A DNA stretch of 64,000 bases from an uncultured Sphaerochaeta sp. (GTDB lineage: Bacteria; Spirochaetota; Spirochaetia; Sphaerochaetales; Sphaerochaetaceae). A program made the translations under genes and the position numbers. The notes beneath the pieces are model-generated. The model was not told where the DNA came from. It saw nothing but the letters and a program-made list of their open reading frames with translations, and made no database searches. Shown one piece after another: positions 1 to 7,966 of the stretch (position 1 is its first letter; every line of letters begins with the position of its first letter). The stretch lies in assembly GCF_963677315.1 (NCBI RefSeq), contig NZ_OY781939.1:1116001-1180000 (forward strand). Direction: 5' to 3'.

Positions 1-8
1 AGGACAGC

Positions 9-362
9 ATGTGGTACTACATCATTAAAATTGGGATTTCAGCTCTTACCATCACCCTAGTCAGCGAAATAGCCAAACGCAGTTCCCTATTCGGTGCCTT
101 GATTGCATCTCTCCCATTGACCTCACTCTTGGCAATCCTCTGGATGCACTTTGAGAAAACCCAGGACACCGCCATAGCGCAGCTTTCCCAGTCAATCTTC
201 TTTCTAGTGCTTCCTTCCCTTGCATTCTTTGCCCTTTTCCCCTTCTTGCTTCATCGCGGAATGGCTTTCTGGGGAAGTTTCATGCTTGCAAGTGGAGCAA
301 CGATTGTGCTCTACTTCCTTCTCATCGCCATTCTCAAGCACTACAACATCGCAACACTCTGA
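9..362 (+). CDS. small integral membrane protein, DUF3147-like
   Basis: This encodes a 117-residue hydrophobic protein with about four membrane segments (roughly residues 3-22, 28-46, 62-81 and 87-110), joined by short loops. The arrangement and the early SEIAKRSSLFGALIASLPL stretch resemble the DUF3147 family of small inner-membrane proteins, whose function is not known. The start follows AGGA with a four-base gap. Any upstream partner lies outside the window. The family call is from remembered pattern only; that it is a small membrane protein is clear from the sequence. Confidence 0.7.
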   Translation: MWYYIIKIGISALTITLVSEIAKRSSLFGALIASLPLTSLLAILWMHFEKTQDTAIAQLSQSIFFLVLPSLAFFALFPFLLHRGMAFWGSFMLASGATIVLYFLLIAILKHYNIATL

Positions 363-420
363 ACTTTCATCTTTTCTCTTGTGTTCCTCATGAAGCTGCT
401 CGATACTACAGAGGGGCTTT

Positions 421-1188
421 ATGATGCAGAGACTTATCGAGACGAAAAAGGCAGCTCCTCTCTTTCAAGGATGGCATGACACCCTCTTGCGTTCGTGTAT
501 GCAAGGTATCATGGGAGAAATCTATGTAGATGACCGAAATGAGCCTCACTCAGCTTTCGCTCTGCTTGGGGACTTCTGTCTACTCGCTGGCGAGCCATCA
601 AGTGAACTTTTACGCTTCCAGTATGATCTTGGTAGATGGGAAACCCGGCTTCTTGTCCCGAAGGGCGAATTGTGGGAACAGGCTATCAGGGAGACCTTTG
701 GATCCAAAGCTAAGGAATTCACCCGTTATGCTCTAAAAAAGGAAGCCTCGTTTGATAAAGCTTACCTGAGCAGCCTTGTCGATACCCTCCCACCAGCATT
801 CCGAATCGTTGAGATAGATGAAATCCTCTACCACTTTCTCCTCTCAGAGCCTTGGTGCCGTGATCTGGTCGGACAGTTCCCCACATATGAGCGATTTCGA
901 GACCTGGGACTGGGCTTCGTCATACTCAAGGGCACTGAAGTTGCAGCAGGAGCCTCTTCATACTGCAGGTATCACAACGGAATAGAAGTTGAAGTGGATA
1001 CAAAAACTCCTTATCGAAGGAAAGGCCTTGCGTTGGCTTGCAGTGCAAAGCTCATCCTTGCCTGTATGGAACGTGATCTTTTTCCCTCTTGGGATGCCCA
1101 CACAGAACTATCACTTCACTTGGCTGAGAGGCTTGGGTATACGTTGGACTATCCCTATCAGACATTCGAACTCACTAAGACCAAATAA
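421..1188 (+). CDS. GNAT-family N-acetyltransferase
   Basis: A 255-residue soluble protein. The C-terminal half (about residues 130-250) has the GNAT layout: a strand ending in GLGFVILKGTEVAAGASS, then the acetyl-CoA pyrophosphate-binding stretch TPYRRKGLALACSAKLI (about 197-213), which matches the R/Q-x-x-G-x-G/A pattern. The first half looks like the N-terminal extension of the two-domain GNAT_acetyltran group that includes antibiotic self-resistance enzymes such as ZmaR. The acyl acceptor cannot be read from the sequence. Start: ATG-ATG after GAGGGG; either ATG (421 or 424) is possible. Confidence 0.75.
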   Translation: MMQRLIETKKAAPLFQGWHDTLLRSCMQGIMGEIYVDDRNEPHSAFALLGDFCLLAGEPSSELLRFQYDLGRWETRLLVPKGELWEQAIRETFGSKAKEFTRYALKKEASFDKAYLSSLVDTLPPAFRIVEIDEILYHFLLSEPWCRDLVGQFPTYERFRDLGLGFVILKGTEVAAGASSYCRYHNGIEVEVDTKTPYRRKGLALACSAKLILACMERDLFPSWDAHTELSLHLAERLGYTLDYPYQTFELTKTK

Positions 1189-1394
1189 CACCCAGCAAAC
1201 CTATTTCCATCTACCATGGATAATTGTCTTGTTTTACCCTTGTACCCCTCTCCAACAAACCTACAGTACGTTAACGCACTCAGATGAAAATCCTTTCATC
1301 CTTAAGCTAGGAAAATCATCATCTGTAAGCATGCTTTATTTATAGTTATTATTAGTATTTAGTATTGATAATTAAAGATTACCCAATAATTTTC

Positions 1395-1423
1395 TTGACT
1401 TCTATACGAAATGATTTAACAAT
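1395..1423 (+). promoter_or_regulatory. sigma70-type promoter of chvE-gguAB
   Basis: TTGACT at 1395-1400 and AACAAT at 1418-1423 are separated by 17 bases, giving a plausible -35/-10 pair with a start near 1430. It lies in the otherwise empty 286-base gap between the acetyltransferase and chvE. The -10 element is imperfect (4 of 6). Confidence 0.5.
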
Positions 1424-1434
1424 AAAGAGTGTGA

Positions 1435-1452
1435 TGCGTTAACGTAAACGCA
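1435..1452 (+). promoter_or_regulatory. LacI-type operator candidate upstream of chvE
   Basis: TGCGTT at 1435-1440 is repeated in inverted orientation as AACGCA at 1447-1452, and CGTTAACG at 1437-1444 is a perfect 8-base palindrome. The element sits just downstream of the predicted transcription start and 22 bases before the chvE ATG, a position where a bound repressor would block transcription. A similar dyad stands upstream of the alpha-glucoside operon at 32850-32862. Confidence 0.45.
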
Positions 1453-1474
1453 GAAAACCTTAAGGAGGCTACAT

Positions 1475-2569
1475 ATGAAAAAGATGCTCGTAGCGGCAAT
1501 GGTTCTACTCATTGCCATGAACATGGTTTTTGCAGGAGGGGCTGCTGAAACTTCGTCAAAAGGAATGGTTGGAGTAGTCATGCCTACCAGATCAGAAGAA
1601 CGTTGGAATAAGGATGGAGCAGCCGTCAAATCTGGTTTGGAAGAACTCGGCTATGAAGTCGACCTTCAATTCTCAGACGACGACATTCCCACCCAGGTTC
1701 GTCAGATTGAAGACCTGATCACCAAGAGAGCAAAAGTACTCGTCATTGCTTCCATTGATGGATCGGCCTTGACTGATGTACTGGCAAAAGCTGCGGACGA
1801 AGGAATTCCTGTAATTGCCTATGACCGCTTGATCATGAAATCACCACACGTAGATTACTACCTGTCATTTGACAACTATGCAGTTGGCCAGCAGATGGGT
1901 GATATCCTCATTCAGGGAATGAATTTGGATAATCCTGCAAAAAAGCCCTTGTTGATCGAACTGTTTGGTGGATCACCTGACGACAACAATGCATATTTCT
2001 TCTACAACGGCGCCATGGACAAGCTTAAGCCCTATTTTGACAATGGCACCCTCAAGATTGGTTCAGGCCAGCAGGGCATGGACACAGTAGGAACACTCCG
2101 CTGGAGCAACGAATTGGCAATGTCCAGAATGGAGAACCTCCTCTCTGCTCATTATACAAACCAGACACTCGACGGAATCCTGTCTCCTTATGATCCAATC
2201 AGTCTTTCCACGCTTGAAGCATGTAAGGCTGTCGGTTATGGAACACCTGGAAAGCCACTGCCGGTCGTCGGTGGACAGGACTGTATTGTAGCTTCCTGTA
2301 AGTCAATCCTCGCTGGTGAACAGTATGCAACCGTTCTCAAGGATACCCGTGTACTCGGTATGGCTACTGTAGAGCTCGTTGACACCATCATGCGCGGTGA
2401 AGTACCCCAGGGACTCAACACCACCACGTACGATAATGACTCCATCAAGAACGGCAAACCCTATATCGTTCCTTCCGTTTTGTTGGAATCTATGATTGTC
2501 ACCAAGGACAATCTCGTAGCTGAAGTAGTCGATACCGGTTACCACTCAGCCGAAGATCTTGGATTGTAA
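1475..2569 (+). CDS. chvE: multiple-monosaccharide ABC transporter substrate-binding protein (ChvE type)
   Basis: A 364-residue periplasmic binding protein of the CUT2/ribose class. Residues 1-20 form a signal peptide ending in VFA, and no lipobox cysteine follows. The mature protein begins VGVVMPTRSEERWNKDG, the usual first strand of ChvE-like proteins, and contains DGILSPYDPIS and VVGGQDCIVA, hinge and pocket stretches of that group. ChvE relatives bind several sugars (xylose, glucose, galactose, arabinose) and deliver them to GguA/GguB, which are encoded next. Start after AAGGAGG. Exact sugar range cannot be told. Confidence 0.92.
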   Translation: MKKMLVAAMVLLIAMNMVFAGGAAETSSKGMVGVVMPTRSEERWNKDGAAVKSGLEELGYEVDLQFSDDDIPTQVRQIEDLITKRAKVLVIASIDGSALTDVLAKAADEGIPVIAYDRLIMKSPHVDYYLSFDNYAVGQQMGDILIQGMNLDNPAKKPLLIELFGGSPDDNNAYFFYNGAMDKLKPYFDNGTLKIGSGQQGMDTVGTLRWSNELAMSRMENLLSAHYTNQTLDGILSPYDPISLSTLEACKAVGYGTPGKPLPVVGGQDCIVASCKSILAGEQYATVLKDTRVLGMATVELVDTIMRGEVPQGLNTTTYDNDSIKNGKPYIVPSVLLESMIVTKDNLVAEVVDTGYHSAEDLGL

Positions 2570-2579
2570 ATGTATTTGC

Positions 2580-2601
2580 CCGGCCTCAGCAGTGAGGCCG
2601 G
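2580..2601 (+). repeat. hairpin between chvE and gguA
   Basis: CCGGCCTCA at 2580-2588 is exactly complementary to TGAGGCCGG at 2593-2601 with a four-base loop. No T run follows, so it is more likely a partial terminator or mRNA-stabilising hairpin that keeps binding-protein transcript in excess than a full stop. Confidence 0.7.
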
Positions 2602-2620
2602 AATTGTATCGCATGATCTC

Positions 2621-2663
2621 GAACCCGGTGCCACCTGCCTACGGGTGATTTGGAATCGGGTTC
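2621..2663 (+). repeat. second, longer hairpin between chvE and gguA
   Basis: GAACCCG at 2621-2627 pairs with CGGGTTC at 2657-2663, and inside the loop CACC (2632-2635) can pair with GGTG (2644-2647). The structure ends 14 bases before the gguA ribosome binding site. It could tune transcription into gguA or its translation; neither is shown. Confidence 0.55.
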
Positions 2664-2688
2664 TAGTCTATATAGTGGGGAGCCATGT

Positions 2689-4236
2689 ATGCCAAACAAT
2701 TCTATTCTGCTGTCGATGAAGCATATCACCAAGACTTTCCCGGGGGTGAGAGCGCTTGATGATGTCAGCCTAGATGTAAAACCATCTGAAATTCATGCCT
2801 TGGTTGGCGAGAATGGAGCAGGGAAATCAACATTGATGAAAGTTCTCTCAGGTGTGTACCCATACGGAACCTATGATGGGGACATCTTTTTCGAAGGCAA
2901 GCACTGCAAGTTTTCCAGCATCAGGCAGAGTGAACAAGCAGGAATTGTCATCATTCACCAGGAGCTGGCATTAAGCCCCTATCTTTCCATTGCTGAGAAT
3001 ATGTTCATTGGTGATGAGCGGGCTAAATTCAATATCATCAATTGGGATAAGACCCGAGAAGACGCAATAACATATATGAAGCGAATCGGGCTCAATGAAA
3101 ATCCAAACACTCCGGTAAATAAGCTTGGCGTAGGAAAACAACAGATGGTCGAGATCGCCAAGGCGTTGGCAAAGCACGCAAAGCTGCTGATTCTCGACGA
3201 GCCTACTTCAGCACTCAATGAGAGAGATAGCCAACATCTACTTGATATTCTCAAGGAGTTGCGTGACAAGAGCAATATTTCCTCTGTCTTGATCTCCCAT
3301 AAACTGAATGAAGTTGCTTCTATTGCCGATTCCATTACCATCCTACGGGATGGCAAGACTATTGAGACACTTGATGTTGTGCGTAAGAAAAATACCCCCG
3401 TATCAATTAGCGAAGAGAGAATCATCAAGGGCATGGTTGGACGGGAAATTACCGACATGTTCCCAAAGCGGGACAACCCAGTCGGGGATATTCTGTTCGA
3501 GGTCAAGGACTGGACAGTCCAGAATCCTGACAATCCCGAACGAAACAAACTCGAAGGGGTAAACATCAATGTTCGTTCTGGGGAAGTCGTCGGCCTAGCC
3601 GGTCTGGTTGGTGCTGGCCGTACTGAATTCGCCATGAGTGTGTTTGGCCGTGCATATGGGGAAAACATCACCGGACAAACGTACCTTGAAGGAAAGGAAG
3701 TCGACATCAGCACAATTCCCAAGGCAATCGCAAACGGTGTTGCCTATGTGCCTGAAGACCGCAAGGAACTTGGTTTGGTGTTGATCCAAAATATCAAGGA
3801 AAATACCACAATTGCCAAACTTAAGAAGATTGCCAATGCTTCAGTGATCAACGAACATGAAGAGAATGTTGTCGCAGAAGATTACTGCAAGCGACTAAAC
3901 ACAAAGACACCGACGATTCTCCAGAAGACGGGGAACCTCTCTGGAGGCAATCAGCAGAAAGTTGTGTTGTCCAAATGGTTGTTCACTGACCCAAAGGTAT
4001 TGATTCTCGATGAACCTACGCGAGGTATTGATGTTGGGACAAAGCATGAAATCTACACAATCATCAATTCACTCGCCAAACAAGGATATGCATGTATCCT
4101 GATCTCCAGTGAAATGCCGGAGATTATTGGAATGAGTGATAGAATCTATGTAATGAGTGAAGGAAAGATTACTGCAGAACTTTCTGGAGAGACCGCGACC
4201 CAAGAGGATATTATGCGTAATATCCTCAACAACTAA
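2689..4236 (+). CDS. gguA: sugar ABC transporter ATP-binding protein, tandem nucleotide-binding domains (GguA/MmsA)
   Basis: A 515-residue cytoplasmic ATPase with two ABC cassettes in tandem, as in RbsA, XylG and GguA. The first cassette has Walker A GENGAGKST (residues 40-48) and Walker B LLILDEPTSALN. The second has a degenerate Walker A (GLVGAGRTEF) but a full LSGGNQQKV signature and Walker B VLILDEPTRGID; such asymmetry is normal in this family. It should power uptake through GguB. ATG at 2689 is chosen because GGGGAG stands six bases upstream; a TTG at 2650 would add 13 residues with no ribosome site. Confidence 0.93.
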   Translation: MPNNSILLSMKHITKTFPGVRALDDVSLDVKPSEIHALVGENGAGKSTLMKVLSGVYPYGTYDGDIFFEGKHCKFSSIRQSEQAGIVIIHQELALSPYLSIAENMFIGDERAKFNIINWDKTREDAITYMKRIGLNENPNTPVNKLGVGKQQMVEIAKALAKHAKLLILDEPTSALNERDSQHLLDILKELRDKSNISSVLISHKLNEVASIADSITILRDGKTIETLDVVRKKNTPVSISEERIIKGMVGREITDMFPKRDNPVGDILFEVKDWTVQNPDNPERNKLEGVNINVRSGEVVGLAGLVGAGRTEFAMSVFGRAYGENITGQTYLEGKEVDISTIPKAIANGVAYVPEDRKELGLVLIQNIKENTTIAKLKKIANASVINEHEENVVAEDYCKRLNTKTPTILQKTGNLSGGNQQKVVLSKWLFTDPKVLILDEPTRGIDVGTKHEIYTIINSLAKQGYACILISSEMPEIIGMSDRIYVMSEGKITAELSGETATQEDIMRNILNN

Positions 4237-4237
4237 G

Positions 4238-4260
4238 ACATCGCTGTCACCCAGCGATGT
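4238..4260 (+). repeat. hairpin between gguA and gguB
   Basis: ACATCGCTG (4238-4246) and CAGCGATGT (4252-4260) form a perfect nine-base-pair stem with a five-base loop, starting one base after the gguA stop codon. No T run follows. Likely a transcript-stability or partial termination element. Confidence 0.65.
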
Positions 4261-4315
4261 AGAGACATGGGATCCGATAATAATTTTACTGAGTACATGC
4301 GATAAGGAGTATGGG

Positions 4316-5503
4316 ATGAGTGGCTTGATTGAAATTTTGAAAAAGAATGTGAGGCAGTATATGATGGTCATCGCCTTGGCTGTGGCGATGATTGCGTTTG
4401 GTCTCTTGACGGACGGTATCTTTTTCAGACCAGTGAACCTGACGAATCTGGTACTTCAGAACAGCTATGTTTTGATTCTCGCCGTTGGTATGTTGCTGTG
4501 TACCTTGACGGGTAACATCGACCTTTCTGTTGGATCCATGGTCGCTTTCATTGGTGCCCTTTGCGGAGTCATGATGGTAGACCTCCAATGGAATCCGTAT
4601 CTTGCCATGATTATTGCATTGGCATGTGGCGCTTTAATTGGAATGTGGCAAGGGTTCTGGATAGCATTCGTGAATGTCCCACCATTCATTGCCACCCTGG
4701 CAGGCATGTTGGTCTTTAGAGGTTTGGGACAGGTCATCATGAAAGGCCAGACCAAGGCACCTTTCCCAGAGGCGTTCCAAAAGATTTCAAGCGGCTATAT
4801 CCCTGATCCATTTGGAGGGGCCACTGTAGGAAATGTGACGTTTCACATTTTCACACTCCTTATTGGGTTTGTGATTGTAGGGCTGATTATCTTCGGAGAA
4901 ATTCAGAAACGAAAAAAACAGAAGAAATATGCCTTTGACCTACTCCCTCCTGGAATCTGGCTTGCGAAGGTAATCTTTATTGCTTCTGTCTTGATAGCTT
5001 TTACCGTTGTGTTCGCAATCTACAAAGGGTTCCCCAATGTATTGATCCTGCTGGGAGTACTCGTTGTAGGATATCAGTTTGTTGCATCCAAGACAGTCCA
5101 AGGTCGTCATATCTACGCCCTTGGGGGAAACAGGAAAGCCGCTGAGCTGTCCGGTGTAAAAGTAAAATGGGTAATGTTCTGGATTTATACGAATATGGCT
5201 ATCCTGGCTACGGTTGCTGCAATGGTATTTACCGCACGCCTCAACTCAGCCACGCCAAAAGCTGGACAGAACTTTGAGATGGATGCCATCGCTGCTTGTT
5301 ACGTCGGTGGATCGGCTGTCTCCGGTGGAGTCGGTACAGTAATTGGTGCAGTGGTTGGAGGGCTTTTCATCGGGGTACTGAACAACGGTATGTCAATCAT
5401 TGGGGTGAGTACGGACTGGCAACAAGCTATCAAGGGTTTTGTACTGCTTGCAGCCGTTGCATTCGACCTGTATTCGAAATCAAGGTCATCCAAGGGGGCA
5501 TGA
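4316..5503 (+). CDS. gguB: sugar ABC transporter permease (GguB/MmsB)
   Basis: A 395-residue inner-membrane permease of the BPD_transp_2 family (RbsC/XylH/GguB). About ten hydrophobic segments are visible. NIDLSVGSMVAFIGALCGV near the N-terminus and the later GRHIYALGGNRKAAELSGV and GTVIGAVVGGLFIGVLNNGM are hallmark stretches of the family. A charged loop (QKRKKQKKYAFDLLPP) near the middle matches the extra cytoplasmic loop of the multiple-monosaccharide subgroup. Start set at 4316, where AAGGAG lies six bases upstream; the frame stays open back to 4157, but that region overlaps gguA. Partner of ChvE and GguA. Confidence 0.92.
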   Translation: MSGLIEILKKNVRQYMMVIALAVAMIAFGLLTDGIFFRPVNLTNLVLQNSYVLILAVGMLLCTLTGNIDLSVGSMVAFIGALCGVMMVDLQWNPYLAMIIALACGALIGMWQGFWIAFVNVPPFIATLAGMLVFRGLGQVIMKGQTKAPFPEAFQKISSGYIPDPFGGATVGNVTFHIFTLLIGFVIVGLIIFGEIQKRKKQKKYAFDLLPPGIWLAKVIFIASVLIAFTVVFAIYKGFPNVLILLGVLVVGYQFVASKTVQGRHIYALGGNRKAAELSGVKVKWVMFWIYTNMAILATVAAMVFTARLNSATPKAGQNFEMDAIAACYVGGSAVSGGVGTVIGAVVGGLFIGVLNNGMSIIGVSTDWQQAIKGFVLLAAVAFDLYSKSRSSKGA

Positions 5504-5527
5504 TTCTCTATTGCTCATGATTAAGGG

Positions 5528-5561
5528 AAACCCCTGTAGCCCATCCGGGTCGCAGGGGTTT
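5528..5561 (+). terminator. terminator after the chvE-gguAB operon
   Basis: AAACCCCTG (5528-5536) pairs perfectly with CAGGGGTTT (5553-5561) around a 16-base loop. It lies between two converging genes and reads about equally well on both strands, so it probably ends both transcripts. The T run is short. Confidence 0.7.
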
Positions 5562-5948
5562 CTAGTCTTCCAAGAGAATATCAGCCAAGGAAAGCCTCTC
5601 AACGGAAAGCCCGTCACTGATCCTACTGATACCTCCAAACCACGACTCGGTACAGATTTTTACAAACTCTGGGTCGTGGATGGGAAACCCGGAAGCACTC
5701 CCTATCAAACAATCAATACCACACATGGGACACTGCAGGGTCTTCTCCTTCGGCTCTCTCTCGGTAATCCAATACAGCTTCTCCTCTGTCTGTGGATTGA
5801 ACGTATGACCACAATAAAAACATGTGCAGCTGTCACTTTCCAGAATCTGGTTTTCATTGGCGAAGGTAGCCTTGTGTGCCAGCTGTACATACTCAGGTGG
5901 ATACTTTTCTGAAACAAAGGGAATATAGGACGATCGTTTTCTTTTCAT
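5562..5948 (-). CDS. zinc-ribbon protein of unknown function
   Basis: A 128-residue soluble protein with two cysteine pairs, CFYCGHTF and CPMCGIDC, spaced as a four-cysteine zinc ribbon, followed by LIGSASGFPIHDPEF. Many bacteria carry short uncharacterised cytoplasmic proteins with this CPxCGID-x-x-IGS-x-SGFPI pattern. The function is not known to me. ATG at 5948 is chosen because it overlaps the upstream stop as ATGA and has GGAAGGT ahead of it; an ATG at 5963 is the alternative. Forms a two-gene unit with the next gene. Confidence 0.7.
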   Translation of the reverse strand: MKRKRSSYIPFVSEKYPPEYVQLAHKATFANENQILESDSCTCFYCGHTFNPQTEEKLYWITEREPKEKTLQCPMCGIDCLIGSASGFPIHDPEFVKICTESWFGGISRISDGLSVERLSLADILLED

Positions 5949-6205
5949 GTACTTACCTTCCATCCATCCTCTATCAATGCATCAAGCGAGTCATACTCAC
6001 CTTCCAGTGCATCACTCTCATAATTGAATACTCGATAGCGGTAGGAAAGCGCATCTTCCATGGTAATATAGCCAAACCTTCCGTCCAGATGGTCAAGATA
6101 ACAACCCTTGTTTGTCCCAATGAGGGAAAAGGTGAATGCAATAATGTCTACAGTCTCGATGATCTCCCTCGTAAGCGCTATCTGGTCTTCTCTCCAAGTT
6201 TTCAT
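5945..6205 (-). CDS. hypothetical protein, 86 residues
   Basis: A short soluble, acidic protein that I do not recognise. It starts after a strong AAGGAGG site and overlaps the downstream zinc-ribbon gene by four bases, which indicates translational coupling. No signal peptide, membrane segment or cysteine motif is visible (one cysteine only, in NKGCYLDHLDGRFGYITMEDAL). The coupled arrangement supports it being real and working with its neighbour. Confidence 0.65.
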   Translation of the reverse strand: MKTWREDQIALTREIIETVDIIAFTFSLIGTNKGCYLDHLDGRFGYITMEDALSYRYRVFNYESDALEGEYDSLDALIEDGWKVST

Positions 6206-6356
6206 GGGAGCCTCCTTACCTTCCTAGGATAATGCCTCTATAGTGACTTATATTGTCACAGTGTAGATTTTTCTCAATTCTTTTTCGAAAGGCAACCACT
6301 TTCCCCTCACTCTTTTTCATTGTATGATGGGTACTTGGAAGAACAGGAGGCACCCA

Positions 6357-6677
6357 ATGGAAACACCCCACACCCTGATTACCTGTATTGTGAACAAAGG
6401 TATGGCTGAAACCGTCATGGATGCCGCCCGTAAAGCAGGAGCCACAGGCGGTACCATTCTCCCTGCGCGGGGAACCGGGAAAGAAGAAGACGTCAAGTTC
6501 TTCGGTCACCCATTGGTCCCTGAGAAAGACATGCTGCTTATACTTGTCGGATCGGGCTTGACAGGAAAAGTGTTGGAAACAATCAAGAACCTACCTCTTC
6601 TTACCGAACCAGGTTCTGGGATTGCATTCTGCATTGATGTTGAGCGGTTTATCGCCTTTGGCGGTTCTCCTGAGTAG
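6357..6677 (+). CDS. P-II-like signalling protein
   Basis: A 106-residue protein with the ferredoxin-like layout of the nitrogen-regulatory P-II superfamily. ITCIVNKGMAETVMDAARKAGATGGTILPARG matches the first strand-helix-strand, and LLTEPGSGIAFCIDVERF matches the B-loop region (GDGKIF in GlnB). The middle stretch lacks the GlnB uridylylation-site tyrosine loop, so it is a divergent P-II-like protein, not GlnB/GlnK. Ligand and partner are unknown. Start at 6357 because AGGAGG lies six bases upstream. The 3' end overlaps the convergent MFS gene by 29 bases. Confidence 0.75.
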   Translation: METPHTLITCIVNKGMAETVMDAARKAGATGGTILPARGTGKEEDVKFFGHPLVPEKDMLLILVGSGLTGKVLETIKNLPLLTEPGSGIAFCIDVERFIAFGGSPE

Positions 6678-7908
6678 GCAATCTAAGGACCAGTCCCAAC
6701 AGTAAACAGATTCCAGAAACCACCAGTATTCCAAGCCCAACGCCAAACAAGGTACTCATCCAACCCAAGAGGAGCGCGATACCTGCTGCAAAAAGAGACT
6801 CAGCTTGGGACTCCACCGAGAGCGCACTGGCAAGCGAAGCTTGATCCATCTGGTCGCTCACATAGTGGATGCTCATGGGTTTTCGCAAATTCTCAAGGAT
6901 ATAGATTCCCAAATACAACACCACGGCCAAAGTTGCATAGGTTAGGTGCAAGAGCAGGCCACTTACCAAACCAAGAGATATACCGACAACCAACGTGATA
7001 TTAAGGGGAGATGCAAGCTGGTTGAACCGCTCTGAAAACTTACCGGAATTGCTGGATGCGATCGCAGTGGTCGCATAGAGAATTGAATATACAATTCCCA
7101 CTATCAATGCTGTTCTCTCTTGATCCTCATACGCCAACAAAATCGGAAGACTGAGTGCAAATGTTTGTAGAATTGGCTGTAAATAGTCCTTGAATGCCTT
7201 GTAGTACCCACTGAAGAGCGCCTGGCTGGAGATGGTACGCACCATGGACCAACTCTTCATTGTTTTCGCCAAGGACTGTAGAACTGCAGCAAACTCATCC
7301 CTTATTCGCTTATCACTTGTATGTCTGGGCCCATCCAGGTCCTTTGGATAGCTGACTATCAGAAGCAAGTTCAGGACATAGGGGATAATGGTAAAGAGAA
7401 AGATTGGGGCATATGACCCATTGTAGAAGACCAGGAAAGCGGCGATCAACGCGGAGAGGGCAGCTCCTCGTTGTGACCAAGCCCGGGTATTGCCATAGTA
7501 GTGGGTTTTCTGGTCTTCCCACCCTCTCATCCTCAGATAGTCGAAGATCATGGCCTTATGGGTACCCGTTCTAAACGCATCACCAAATGCATAGAGAACC
7601 ATTGCCATAAGCAGAATACCAAAATCCTGGGCAACAAAAAAAACAATGAAGCTGAAAATGTAGGCAAGAAAAGAGAAGACCATTGTCAGTCTCCTACCCA
7701 GACTGTCAGCAAACACCCCAGAGGGAATCTCTGTGATGTTGATCAATATCTCTCTTACAGCATAGAGCGTTCCGATCTCCAGGTAGGACAACCCCTTGTC
7801 CAAGAATACCAACATCATAAACGGCTCATAGAATCGCAGATTCTTTAAAAACCCATATGCACTGAACTTGGCGTACTGCAAGTTTCTCTCAAATCCTGTC
7901 TTTGCCAT
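6649..7908 (-). CDS. major facilitator superfamily transporter
   Basis: A 419-residue integral membrane protein with about twelve hydrophobic segments. The loop between segments 2 and 3 carries GVFADSLGRRLTM, the MFS A-motif (G-x-x-x-D-x-x-G-R-R). The opening LRFYEPFMMLVFLDKGLSYLEIGTL is common in a group of MFS proteins annotated as putative sugar or drug carriers; the substrate is not readable. ATG at 7908 is preferred because of GGGAG upstream; the open frame extends to 7938. It follows a LacI regulator on the same strand by 58 bases, so the regulator may control it. Confidence 0.85.
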   Translation of the reverse strand: MAKTGFERNLQYAKFSAYGFLKNLRFYEPFMMLVFLDKGLSYLEIGTLYAVREILINITEIPSGVFADSLGRRLTMVFSFLAYIFSFIVFFVAQDFGILLMAMVLYAFGDAFRTGTHKAMIFDYLRMRGWEDQKTHYYGNTRAWSQRGAALSALIAAFLVFYNGSYAPIFLFTIIPYVLNLLLIVSYPKDLDGPRHTSDKRIRDEFAAVLQSLAKTMKSWSMVRTISSQALFSGYYKAFKDYLQPILQTFALSLPILLAYEDQERTALIVGIVYSILYATTAIASSNSGKFSERFNQLASPLNITLVVGISLGLVSGLLLHLTYATLAVVLYLGIYILENLRKPMSIHYVSDQMDQASLASALSVESQAESLFAAGIALLLGWMSTLFGVGLGILVVSGICLLLGLVLRLPTQENRQRR

Positions 7909-7966
7909 CGTCTCACTCTCCCTGGAGAGATGTACCACCGAAGGTGTTATCTGTCAAACCAGTATA

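Noticed and set aside
2979..3722. 247-residue open frame on the minus strand inside gguA
   Set aside because: It is the shadow of a strongly conserved ABC ATPase gene, with no ribosome site and no known family.
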